This document shows positions 6,154-14,061 of a stretch of DNA of 14,813 bases, piece after piece. How positions within the stretch are numbered: the stretch's first letter is position 1; each line of letters opens with the position of its first letter. Where the stretch lies: contig MEUM01000107.1 in the NCBI GenBank assembly GCA_001771735.1, positions 1 to 14,813 of the forward strand. Direction: 5' to 3'. The DNA is from Caldifarciminota bacterium RBG_13_43_14. Lineage in GTDB: Bacteria > Hydrothermota > Tepidihabitantia > SM23-42. The notes under the pieces are model-generated. The model saw only the letters and a program-made list of their open reading frames with translations, had not been told where the DNA came from and did no database searches. The translations under genes were made by a program, and so were the position numbers.

Positions 6154-7746
6154 ATGGCAATAAAGGGATCTTTAACCGAAGCATCCTTACCTGATGTGAT
6201 TCAACTGTTGGCTTATTCGACAAAATCGGGTTGCTTATCGGTGACTGATGGCCGAAATTTCGGCAATATTTTCATCAAGGACGGGAAAATAATATATGCA
6301 ACAATTTTAAGTCGCAAACAACGTTTGGGTGATATTTTAGTTAACAAACAGATCATTGATAATGAGACTTTATCCCGCGCCCTGGAAATTCAGAAATCAG
6401 CACGAAAGAAAAAACTTGGCGAGATCCTGATCGAGCTGGGATCAATCGGCCGAGAGATGCTTGAAAAAGAGCTTAAGGACCAGATCGAACAAACAATATT
6501 CACAATGCTTACCTGGGAGAGTGGGTATTTCAATTTTGAAGCTGATCTATTGCCCTCACCCGAAGAGTACACGGTAGTTCTGTCGGCTCAAGAACTATTA
6601 CTTGAGGGAGCACGTCATATTGATGAATGGCGTAAGATTGAAAACAAACTACCGTCTTTTGAAACCGTTCTTATCCGCCACGAAACGGATGCGAAGATCC
6701 CGTTGACCAATGAAGAGGCCAGAATAATCGAATTGATCGATGGCAGTCGCAGCATTGATGATATCCTTAAGTTATCAGATCTCGATTTCTTTGAAACCTG
6801 CCGAACAATCTACGGTTTACTTTCGGCCGGGTTCCTGGAAAAGCCCGAAAAGCCGCTTGAGAGCAAAAAAGTAACCGCGGATGCTACCGAATACAAGAAT
6901 CTTGGATTTGCATTTTACAAAACAGAGATGTTTGATGAGGCCGAACGCGAGTATCGAAAGGTTTTAGAAATAGACTATCGAGATGCTGAGGCACTCTTTT
7001 ATCTGGGAATGATAGAACTGGCGCGGGGGCAGTACAGTGCCGCCCGGGATAATTTTAACAAGGCGGCTGAGGTTGAACCGGAAAGGATCTCGTTATTGAT
7101 TAATCTTGCTTATTTGAATACTAAGCTCAATGATTATGATACCGCTTCTTCATTCTTACAAAAGGGGTTGAGGCTGATGCCTGATAACCAGAAGATACGA
7201 TGTAATCTGGGAAGAATAAAATATACAACTGGCAAGTTTGATGAAGCCGCGGTTATCTTCGAGGAGATAATGAAGAAGTCGCCGGAAATAATCACCCCTT
7301 ATATATATTTACCGGTAATAATGCTGCATCAGGAGCGGCTTGATGAAGCGATCGAATTACTAAAAGCTGCTAATGACCGTTTTCCGAGGTTTTCATTTTT
7401 CTGTAATAATATGGCGGTAATCATCGAGGCGCTTGATCGACCTGAAGATGCGGAAAAGCTGTACCGGCAGGCGCTCGAGATCAATTCGAAAGACGAAAGG
7501 ATAATCAAGAATCTCGCTGATTTCTACTATGAGGCGCAGATCCTTGGAGCAGCTAAAGAACTTTATGAGCGGATCACCGAGGAGAACCGTGATTGGCAAG
7601 TATTGTTCAAAATGGGTAATATTTATTTGCGTCAGGGTGATCAGAAAAATGCCTTATCATTCTGGGAGAACGCGCTAAAGCTAAACCCAAAGTCCGATAT
7701 TGTGATTCGGAATATCGAAGTCCTAAGAAAAACTGGTGGAAAATAA
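6154..7746 (+). CDS. DUF4388 (PatA-like) N-terminal domain plus TPR-repeat protein
   Basis: The 530-residue cytoplasmic protein opens with MAIKGSLTEASLPDVIQLLA and GNIFIKDGKIIYAT (about 1-50), the DUF4388 signature. This is followed by two 24-residue repeats starting RLGDILV (57-80) and KLGEILI (87-110), then WESGYFNFE (121-129). A region with a winged-helix-like look (about 185-230, EEARIIELIDGSRSIDDIL) precedes roughly eight TPR units (245-525), for example EAEREYRKVLEIDYRDAEALF. The N-terminal domain is found in regulators tied to MglA, gliding and gene control; TPRs are scaffolds for protein complexes. The 24-residue repeats resemble the c-di-GMP-binding MshEN motif (see findings). The gene begins 3 nt after the ATPase stop, with GAGGAG 12 nt upstream. 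Likely role: a sensor or adaptor linking the GTPase/ATPase pair to partners; specific ligands are unknown. Confidence 0.85.
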   Translation: MAIKGSLTEASLPDVIQLLAYSTKSGCLSVTDGRNFGNIFIKDGKIIYATILSRKQRLGDILVNKQIIDNETLSRALEIQKSARKKKLGEILIELGSIGREMLEKELKDQIEQTIFTMLTWESGYFNFEADLLPSPEEYTVVLSAQELLLEGARHIDEWRKIENKLPSFETVLIRHETDAKIPLTNEEARIIELIDGSRSIDDILKLSDLDFFETCRTIYGLLSAGFLEKPEKPLESKKVTADATEYKNLGFAFYKTEMFDEAEREYRKVLEIDYRDAEALFYLGMIELARGQYSAARDNFNKAAEVEPERISLLINLAYLNTKLNDYDTASSFLQKGLRLMPDNQKIRCNLGRIKYTTGKFDEAAVIFEEIMKKSPEIITPYIYLPVIMLHQERLDEAIELLKAANDRFPRFSFFCNNMAVIIEALDRPEDAEKLYRQALEINSKDERIIKNLADFYYEAQILGAAKELYERITEENRDWQVLFKMGNIYLRQGDQKNALSFWENALKLNPKSDIVIRNIEVLRKTGGK

Positions 7747-8536
7747 TTATCAAGACCTGTTAACCTATATTGAGGTGGAAACAGGTTTTCGATGCACAAA
7801 TTATAAAGAGCGGCCACTAAAACGACGGTTGATGGTACGATTGCGTGCGCTCAACATAGAGAATTACGAAAAATATCTATTATTCTTAAAACAGCATCCC
7901 GAGGAACTCAAAACTTTGCTCGATGTCCTAACGATAAATTTATCTTATTTTTTTCGAAATCCGGAGACCTTTGATTTTATTAAGCAGAGAGTAATTCCAA
8001 TACTCAAACAAGAAAGCGGATCGTTAATCTTCTGGAGTGCGGGATGCGCAAAAGGCGAAGAGCCATATTCGCTGGCAATAATGGCGGGCGAGGCGGGATT
8101 GCTGGAACGGACAACTATCTATGCAACCGATATCGATAGTGTCGCTCTGGACAGGGCGCAACAGGGGAGATTTCAAAATCTATCTTTTCAGTTCCTGGAT
8201 GCCCATTTGAAGGATGAATATTTTATTCCAGACAAAAATTGTTTTGTGATAAAAGAAAAGATCAGGCAGCATGTTATTTTTAGAAAGCATGATATTTTTG
8301 AGAAATTTCCTTTTGGGTACTGTAATTTGATCATGTGTCGTAATGTGCTTATATACCTGGATCGGAATGCTCAGTCAGTAATCATCAACAATTTTTATGA
8401 GCAGCTCAAGGAGAAAGGTTTTTTGGTTCTTGGAAAAGTAGAACTTTTGATTGGTATTCTATCGATCAAACGGTTCAATGTGATTAGCCGGAACGAACAT
8501 GTCTATCAGAAAGGTCATTATGCAGAAAGCTCTTGA
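7736..8536 (+). CDS. cheR: CheR-type chemoreceptor methyltransferase
   Basis: The 266-residue protein has a CheR N-terminal helical domain (about 1-75) and a SAM-dependent methyltransferase domain. Signatures are LSYFFRNPETF (69-79), the SAM loop FWSAGCAKGEEPYSLAI (99-115), ATDID (130-134) with the acidic residue expected to hold the SAM ribose, and CRNVLIYLD (201-209). CheR methylates glutamates of chemoreceptors and so tunes adaptation. The start is a GTG at 7736 overlapping the previous gene by 11 nt, with only a weak purine stretch before it, so translation probably depends on coupling. cheD and cheB follow within about 20 nt each. No chemoreceptor is encoded here, so the methylated substrate lies elsewhere or is unconventional. 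Confidence 0.93.
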   Translation: MENNYQDLLTYIEVETGFRCTNYKERPLKRRLMVRLRALNIENYEKYLLFLKQHPEELKTLLDVLTINLSYFFRNPETFDFIKQRVIPILKQESGSLIFWSAGCAKGEEPYSLAIMAGEAGLLERTTIYATDIDSVALDRAQQGRFQNLSFQFLDAHLKDEYFIPDKNCFVIKEKIRQHVIFRKHDIFEKFPFGYCNLIMCRNVLIYLDRNAQSVIINNFYEQLKEKGFLVLGKVELLIGILSIKRFNVISRNEHVYQKGHYAESS

Positions 8537-8555
8537 TACAATAGATTGATGGGCA

Positions 8556-9014
8556 ATGGAATCATTGAGAGTCGGGATCGGCGAGGTGAAGGTTGCTGAT
8601 GGAGAAGCCAAGTTGGTTACATATGGTATTGGGTCATGCGTGGCGATTATTTTGTATGATCCGGTGATCAAGGTCGGAGGTTTTGCTCATTGTCTGCTGC
8701 CTTTTGGGGATGGTCCAGAATTGAAATATCCTCGTAATGCGATCAATGCGATGCTCAAGGCGATGATTGATAAAGGCGCGCAGCAGAAGCGTATAATTGC
8801 TAAAATTATTGGTGGTGCAACTATGTTCGAGGGTTTTGAAAGGCACAGCATCGGCAAGCGTAATGTCGCCCAGAGCCGCAAGATACTTGAAGAATTGGGT
8901 GTTGCGGTAGTTGCCGAAGATGTTTTCGGCGATCATGGTCGATCAGTAGAGTTAAATCTGGGAACTGGTGAAGTCAGGGTCCATTCTTACCGGCATGGAG
9001 AAAAGATATTATGA
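8556..9014 (+). CDS. cheD: CheD chemoreceptor glutamine deamidase
   Basis: The 152-residue protein covers a full CheD. The catalytic triad aligns one residue away from that known in Thermotoga maritima: Thr22 and Cys28 in VTYGIGSCVAI, and His45 in GGFAHCLLPFG. A second conserved block is IIGGATMFEGF, and DVFGDHGRSVELNLGTGEV near the C-terminus matches the family. CheD deamidates specific receptor glutamines to glutamates, creating methylation sites for CheR, and in some bacteria binds the CheC phosphatase. It begins 19 nt after cheR and ends 19 nt before cheB, between the two enzymes that add and remove methyl groups. No cheC is in the window. Confidence 0.94.
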   Translation: MESLRVGIGEVKVADGEAKLVTYGIGSCVAIILYDPVIKVGGFAHCLLPFGDGPELKYPRNAINAMLKAMIDKGAQQKRIIAKIIGGATMFEGFERHSIGKRNVAQSRKILEELGVAVVAEDVFGDHGRSVELNLGTGEVRVHSYRHGEKIL

Positions 9015-9033
9015 TTTTAATTATTAAGATACG

Positions 9034-10053
9034 ATGAAGACAAAAATCCTGGTGGTTGAAGATTCGATACTTATGCAACGTGTTATCGGTGATATCATTG
9101 CATCAAGCGATGAATTTGAAGTATGTGGATTCGCACGTGATGTTACTGAAGGTTGGGCAAAATTCAATAAGACCTCGCCCGATCTGGTAACGCTTGATTT
9201 CGAGTTGCCGGGGGAGAATGGATTATTACTGTTGGAAAGAATAATGAGCACGAGACCGGTGCCGGTCCTGATGCTTTCTGCTCATACCAAAGAAGGAGCA
9301 GAATTGACAATAAGATCGCTGGAATTGGGTGCGATCGATTTTTTTACGAAGCCATCAGGTCCGATATCGATTGATCTATATAATTACAAAAAAGAATTGC
9401 TTGACAAAATCAGCGCCGCGCGGCAAGCCCGGATTCCTGAAGTTCTTAAAAGAAAGGTCGTTCGGCAAGCTGATACTTTTCAGGATGTATATATCGCCAT
9501 TGCAGCATCGACCGGCGGCGTGCGAGCCTTGAATTATATTATACCATCGCTGCCGGCTAAAAGTGGTCTGAGGGTTATAGTCGTGCAGCATATGCCAAAG
9601 TTCTTTACCGCCAGCCTTGCTCAGCATCTCAATGAACGTTCCAGTATGGTTGTAAAAGAAGCTAAGAATAATGATATGATCCTGTCAGGCGAAGTGCTGA
9701 TCGCACCGGGCGGTTTTCATATTGCCGTTGATCGCGAGGGCCGAAAGATTGTATTACTCGATTCTCCGTCGCGTCACGGCGTCAAGCCATCGGCCGATGT
9801 GCTGTTTGAATCGATGGCATTTGTCTTTAAGGAAAAAGCAGTTGCGGTGGTTCTTACGGGCATGGGACATGACGGTGCGGCTGGTGCGATTGCAGTAAAA
9901 AAACAAAAAGGAACGGTGATCGTGCAGGATCCCAGTGATGCCGTCATTGGCGGTATGCCTCAATCAACGATCAATGCAGGCGTCGCCGATTATATATTAC
10001 CATTAGCTAGTATCCCGGATAGAATAGTCGATTTTATCAAAAAGAAGGAGTGA
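9034..10053 (+). CDS. cheB: CheB, response-regulator methylesterase
   Basis: The 339-residue protein has the two-domain CheB layout. The receiver domain (about 4-125) holds the acidic pocket Glu9/Asp10, the phosphoacceptor Asp55 in TLDFELPG, Thr/Ser in LSAH (81-84) and Lys106 in FTKPSG. The methylesterase domain (about 150-337) holds Ser159 in AASTGG, His186 in VVQHMP and Asp280 in GMGHDGA, matching the E. coli Ser/His/Asp triad. It removes methyl groups from receptors, and also deamidates them, when phosphorylated, normally by CheA. The receiver residues are intact, so a histidine kinase input is expected, although no cheA is present here. The stop overlaps the next start as TGATG. Confidence 0.95.
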   Translation: MKTKILVVEDSILMQRVIGDIIASSDEFEVCGFARDVTEGWAKFNKTSPDLVTLDFELPGENGLLLLERIMSTRPVPVLMLSAHTKEGAELTIRSLELGAIDFFTKPSGPISIDLYNYKKELLDKISAARQARIPEVLKRKVVRQADTFQDVYIAIAASTGGVRALNYIIPSLPAKSGLRVIVVQHMPKFFTASLAQHLNERSSMVVKEAKNNDMILSGEVLIAPGGFHIAVDREGRKIVLLDSPSRHGVKPSADVLFESMAFVFKEKAVAVVLTGMGHDGAAGAIAVKKQKGTVIVQDPSDAVIGGMPQSTINAGVADYILPLASIPDRIVDFIKKKE

Positions 10054-10952
10054 TGCAGGATAATTATCATGATTTGCGTAATAAACTCGATCAATTGAAA
10101 AAAAAGATAAAGGAATTCAAACCTCAGGATGATAAATCGATCAGCGATGAGATCCGGGAGATTTACGTCGAGATCGCGAACGCATTGCGCATGTACGAGC
10201 AGATGCAAGATGAATTAAGAAACGCGGCCCATGATCTAAAAAAGCGAAAATCGTCGCAAACCGATGTGGGACGTTTCTATTCTTTTGTCAAATCGCGGAC
10301 GTCGGCCGAGCTGGACATTGCTACTTTGCTTGACCGGGCATGGAATCTGATCGTAGTCGAGGATTATGATGCGGCGGTCAAGGTCCTAAAGAAAAGCCTG
10401 GATATCGATCCCAAAAACGTTAAGGCACTTGGTTTGATGGGCTTGGCGCAGATGCATAAAGGAAATTATGATCAGGCAATGTTGTTTTTCCAGCAGGTTC
10501 TTACGGCTGAGCCGAACAATTTCTTTGCGCTTAATAATCTTGGGTACATTTGTTATAAGAAAGGCATTTGGGGAGAGTCGATCGAACATCTGTCAAAAGC
10601 GGCAAAACAGACGAAGGATCGCATGGCTGCCCTTTATGCTAACTATTATCTCGGTCTCGTCTATCTTGAGCGAGCAATGATCCCGGATGCAGTACGTTTT
10701 TTTGAAGCCTCACTAAAGATCGGTCCGAATCTTCAGGAAGCATATTACCATCTTGGTATTGCTGAAACCAAACGCTATGAATTTAAGAAAGCTATAGAGT
10801 ATTTTGAAAAGGGTGTTGCGATCGATCCGGACAGCAAATTTGCTCGAACGTCAAAGGATGAGATGGATAAGATAAAGCCCCTGGTCGATCCCAAGAAAAT
10901 CCTTAATATCAGGACCGAACAAAAAAATGGTGACAAAGAAGAGCTCGCATAA
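10053..10952 (+). CDS. Coiled-coil TPR protein of the che cluster
   Basis: The 299-residue soluble protein begins with a long charged helical region (about 5-75, rich in DQLKKKIKEFK and LRMYEQMQDEL), probably a coiled coil. About five TPR units follow (95-270), for example AVKVLKKSLDIDPKNVKALG, AMLFFQQVLTAEPNNFFALN and AIEYFEKGVAIDPDSKFA. The tail is short and basic-acidic. I see no enzyme motif, signal peptide or membrane segment. I use the ATG at 10053 within the TGATG overlap with cheB; a GTG one codon earlier (10050) is also open. An AAGGAG lies directly before it, too close for ideal spacing, so coupling is the likely route of translation. Its position suggests an assembly or adaptor role for the chemosensory enzymes or the GTPase system; that is inferred from context only. 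Confidence 0.8.
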   Translation: MQDNYHDLRNKLDQLKKKIKEFKPQDDKSISDEIREIYVEIANALRMYEQMQDELRNAAHDLKKRKSSQTDVGRFYSFVKSRTSAELDIATLLDRAWNLIVVEDYDAAVKVLKKSLDIDPKNVKALGLMGLAQMHKGNYDQAMLFFQQVLTAEPNNFFALNNLGYICYKKGIWGESIEHLSKAAKQTKDRMAALYANYYLGLVYLERAMIPDAVRFFEASLKIGPNLQEAYYHLGIAETKRYEFKKAIEYFEKGVAIDPDSKFARTSKDEMDKIKPLVDPKKILNIRTEQKNGDKEELA

Positions 10953-11754
10953 AGTTCCACTGCAGGAAAAAATCAGAATAAAAGGTTTTATTGAAAGATT
11001 GACTAAAAATGTTGGTGACGATATTTACCGAAAATCATCCGCCCAAAAGCATGTGAAATTTAAGAGTGAGATCGATCTGATAACGCGGTTTGATCGTTCG
11101 TCACAGCGGCAGATAGTGACCGCCCTGCGGCGTGAATTTCCAGGTTTTGGGATACTGAGTGAAGAGGGACTATGCTATAAAAAAGATGCACCGATCCGAT
11201 GGATAATCGATCCCCTTGATGGGACTACTAATTTTGTTCATGGGTTACCGATATGGTCGATCACGATCGCATTAGAGATTTTTGGAAATGTTATTGTCGG
11301 TATCGTGTATGACCCTACCCGCCGTGAAATGTTTAGCGCGATCAAAGAAAATGGAGCCGCCATCAACGGTAAATACATTCGGGTATCATCAGTAAGATCG
11401 CTTGACCGGGCACTGCTCGTAACTGGATTTCCCTATGATATCAGGAGGAGTAAAAAGGATAATCTAAACCATTTTAACCAGTTCGCAAAAAAAGCTCAGG
11501 CAGTTCGCCGGTTAGGATCGGCCGCGCTTGATCTTTGTTATACGGCCTGTGGTCGTTTTGACGGTTATTGGGAAATAAAATTATCGCCGTGGGACCAGGC
11601 GGCTGGTTCGCTGATCCTTAAGGAAGCAGGGGGGAGGATCACTGATTTTAATAACAATAAGTTTGATATTTATGGTGATGAAGTACTAGCTACGAACGGG
11701 TTGATACACAAACAGATGCAAAAGCTCTTAAGATATGGACAAAAAAAATCATAG
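10927..11754 (+). CDS. Inositol monophosphatase family protein (SuhB-like)
   Basis: The 275-residue protein has the full Mg-dependent phosphatase signature set: ILSEEG (76-81), DPLDGTTNFVHGLP (95-108) and WDQAAG (222-227). The metal ligands are therefore in place (Glu79 or Glu80, Asp95, Asp98, Asp223). RRLGSAALDLCYTACGRFDG (194-213) is the classic SuhB-type block. Family members hydrolyse inositol-1-phosphate and, in some lineages, fructose-1,6-bisphosphate or other sugar phosphates; the sequence does not settle the substrate. It overlaps the TPR gene by 26 nt and is the last gene of the plus-strand cluster, so it may simply be a passenger. Its 3' end overlaps the convergent beta-barrel gene by 6 nt and no terminator hairpin is visible. 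Confidence 0.92.
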   Translation: MVTKKSSHKVPLQEKIRIKGFIERLTKNVGDDIYRKSSAQKHVKFKSEIDLITRFDRSSQRQIVTALRREFPGFGILSEEGLCYKKDAPIRWIIDPLDGTTNFVHGLPIWSITIALEIFGNVIVGIVYDPTRREMFSAIKENGAAINGKYIRVSSVRSLDRALLVTGFPYDIRRSKKDNLNHFNQFAKKAQAVRRLGSAALDLCYTACGRFDGYWEIKLSPWDQAAGSLILKEAGGRITDFNNNKFDIYGDEVLATNGLIHKQMQKLLRYGQKKS

Positions 11755-13005
11755 GTCAAAGGCGAATTTCAGTCCGACCGCGTAACGACGCGGTTGATAA
11801 AAAAGGCCATCAAAAACCTCATCCTGAAAGCTACTAATATTATTAATGATAAGAAAAATTTCAGAGAATTTGATCCGGAATCCGATCCTGGTTGAGGCTG
11901 TGAACCACGGTGAAAGTTCGTTTTCAAAGCCGGGGCGTCGCGGATAGTATCTCAGCATTATTTCGGTAAAAGAGTGTGATAGGGTTATTGAAAATGTATC
12001 ATCGATCGAATATCGAGGTCGATATGTAATAGTGCTATCGCTCCAATAATAACCAACGCCGACGCTGTTCTTAATATTACATCTAGTACTGGATTTTATT
12101 GTGTTTACAAGATTGATCATCAGATCGTTGTTTTGCATCTCAGGTATTGAAGCGTGGCGAAGATAACGGTTCCAGGTTGGATAGCACTGCCAGTAGGCAT
12201 AAGTGTTATTGATGATCAAAGACTGACCTAAGATCTTGAATTTGCAGAAGGTGTTCAAACGAATGTCCAGACTCTCACTTGGTGCGGGATAGGAGAAGTA
12301 TCCGGGCGAATTTATATCGAGATACGTTTGAAAGGTTTGTTCAAAAATACCTGATTCGATCTTTTGACCAATCACAAATCCTGGTTCAACGTATTTTATC
12401 TCAAGTCGCGGCGATGGAAAATTCGCAGGAAAAGAACTGCTCAATTCAATAAAAAAGCTGCCGATTCTGATATTGGTAAAACTGTATCCATAAGTACGAT
12501 CATCGAGTCGTGTCAATATGCCGATACAATAGGGGAATTTCAGACGGTCAAAAATGATCGAGAAACTTGCCTCTAATTGCCGATGATGATCGCTATTTAT
12601 AAACCAGTTATCAGCCATGACCTGACCCGACAGCAATGACCAAGGTAAATAATAATTAAGGGTGCAGCTGGCTTGTGAATTCAAATAAGTTCTATTTCGA
12701 GCATAATACATCGCAGTGACCGAAGGTTTTAACCAAAAATTATGCGTAATTATGTGCTGATTCACGTTCAATGTAGCACGATCAGTTGTATCCCAGTCCA
12801 AGTTATGATCGTATATGGCCTGCAGATCGAAATACCCCATTTGAAACCTTAGCATGCCGCCATAATGATCAAGACCATATCCTTCGATTGTTACATGATC
12901 ACGTTCCTGGGGTATCCATAGTCTAGGTTCAGGGAAAACTACTTTCGATAGATCGGGTAATGGCAAGGTTGGATCAAAAAAAATAATATACAGGATCAGT
13001 AACAT
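11749..13005 (-). CDS. Predicted outer-membrane beta-barrel protein
   Basis: The 418-residue protein has a short hydrophobic N-terminus (LLILYIIFF) ahead of a proline-rich segment, consistent with a signal peptide, although the n-region lacks a positive charge. The rest is rich in aromatic, alternating polar/apolar stretches typical of transmembrane beta-strands, such as ATLNVNQHIITHNFWL and TYGYSFTNIRIGSFFIEL. The end, NISSFQDEVFDGLFYQPRRY then AVGLKFAFDL, looks like the closing strands of TonB-dependent receptors (R-x-Y-x-x-G-L-x-F pattern). There is no room for a plug domain. It follows mtnA by 21 nt in the same frame and has no Shine-Dalgarno. I do not recognise the specific family; porin, transporter or assembly protein are all possible. 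Subcellular location is inferred. Confidence 0.7.
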   Translation of the reverse strand: MLLILYIIFFDPTLPLPDLSKVVFPEPRLWIPQERDHVTIEGYGLDHYGGMLRFQMGYFDLQAIYDHNLDWDTTDRATLNVNQHIITHNFWLKPSVTAMYYARNRTYLNSQASCTLNYYLPWSLLSGQVMADNWFINSDHHRQLEASFSIIFDRLKFPYCIGILTRLDDRTYGYSFTNIRIGSFFIELSSSFPANFPSPRLEIKYVEPGFVIGQKIESGIFEQTFQTYLDINSPGYFSYPAPSESLDIRLNTFCKFKILGQSLIINNTYAYWQCYPTWNRYLRHASIPEMQNNDLMINLVNTIKSSTRCNIKNSVGVGYYWSDSTITYRPRYSIDDTFSITLSHSFTEIMLRYYPRRPGFENELSPWFTASTRIGFRIKFSEIFLIINNISSFQDEVFDGLFYQPRRYAVGLKFAFDL

Positions 13006-13026
13006 ATTTTTACGATCATATATATA

Positions 13027-14058
13027 TTATCGTCGGTCAGGTCCATTGGTCCTGCTCAATAGTCGAGCGATATTGCGCTTAAAAGGAGGTTTAATGATTC
13101 CGCGTTCGGTTATGAAGGCACTTATTAAATGATTGGGCGTTACATCAAATGCCGGGTTCGATATCATCGCCTGGCTGGCGACAATACATTTTTTATTAAA
13201 AAAGGTTATTTCATTATGTCCGCGCTGCTCGATCGGGATCGATGAACCGTTTTTTATCTTTAAATCAAAGCTTGACCGCGGCGCCGCAACGTAGAATGGA
13301 ACTCCATGTGCATTTGCGATAATTGCCAGTCCCTTACTGCCAATCTTATTAGCAGTATCGCCATTGCTCGCGATTCGGTCAGCACCGATAAATATCATCG
13401 ACATTTTAGGCATAAAATGAGCCGCCATATTATCACAGATGATATGTGTTTTGATCTGATTTTTGGTCAATTCCCAGGAAGTCAAGCGACTGCCTTGCAG
13501 CAATGGTCTGGTCTCGCAGGCAAAAACCTCAATTTTTTTCTTATGCTGTTTTGCCGTATATATAATGCCAAGAGCGGTGCCAATACCTGTGGTCGCTAGA
13601 GCACCGGCATTACAGTATACCATTATGTTCGCCGCCGATGGTATTAATCGCACGCCAATACGACCAATCGTAAGACAGGAATCCTTGTCTTCTTTTTCGA
13701 TCAAGAGAGCTTCATGTAACAGCGCCGGATATAGCTCATCGCTAACTTGGGCACGTTCTTGCATCCGGTGAAGTGCCCAGGAGAGGTTTACTGCGGTCGG
13801 CCGGGCTTTGGCGATTGATCGAATCGCCGAATTCACCTTTTTCATGCTGTCATTGCGGGAAGCTATTACCACTCCGTAAGCGGCGGCGACGCCGATCAAC
13901 GGAGCTCCTCTTACTTTTAGCTGTCGAATCGAATTGATAACATCATTTACAGTTTTAAGACGGATATAGGATTCGCGTACCGGTAATCTGGTTTGATCCA
14001 ATATGATCAAATGATTTTTTTCTGGATCATATTCAACGGTCCGGAATTTTGCGATCAT
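13027..14058 (-). CDS. mtnA: S-methyl-5-thioribose-1-phosphate isomerase
   Basis: The 343-residue eIF2B-alpha-like isomerase has RGAPLIGVAAAYG (50-62), the catalytic cysteine in CNAGALAT (Cys149), CETRPLLQGSRLT (181-193), the catalytic aspartate in GADRIASNGDTANKIG (Asp227) and NPAFDVTP (301-308). MtnA converts methylthioribose-1-phosphate to methylthioribulose-1-phosphate in the methionine salvage pathway. The presence of both catalytic residues and the RGAP motif separates it from translation factor eIF2B and from ribose-1,5-bisphosphate isomerase, though these are relatives. The gene starts 3 nt after the folD stop without a clear Shine-Dalgarno, so the two are probably co-transcribed. No other methionine-salvage gene is in the window. 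Confidence 0.94.
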   Translation of the reverse strand: MIAKFRTVEYDPEKNHLIILDQTRLPVRESYIRLKTVNDVINSIRQLKVRGAPLIGVAAAYGVVIASRNDSMKKVNSAIRSIAKARPTAVNLSWALHRMQERAQVSDELYPALLHEALLIEKEDKDSCLTIGRIGVRLIPSAANIMVYCNAGALATTGIGTALGIIYTAKQHKKKIEVFACETRPLLQGSRLTSWELTKNQIKTHIICDNMAAHFMPKMSMIFIGADRIASNGDTANKIGSKGLAIIANAHGVPFYVAAPRSSFDLKIKNGSSIPIEQRGHNEITFFNKKCIVASQAMISNPAFDVTPNHLISAFITERGIIKPPFKRNIARLLSRTNGPDRR

Positions 14059-14061
14059 ATT

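Noticed and set aside
13010..13030. Run of TATATATAT before the beta-barrel gene as a promoter
   Set aside because: There is no -35 box at a proper distance, and the site is inside the mtnA-barrel junction of an operon.
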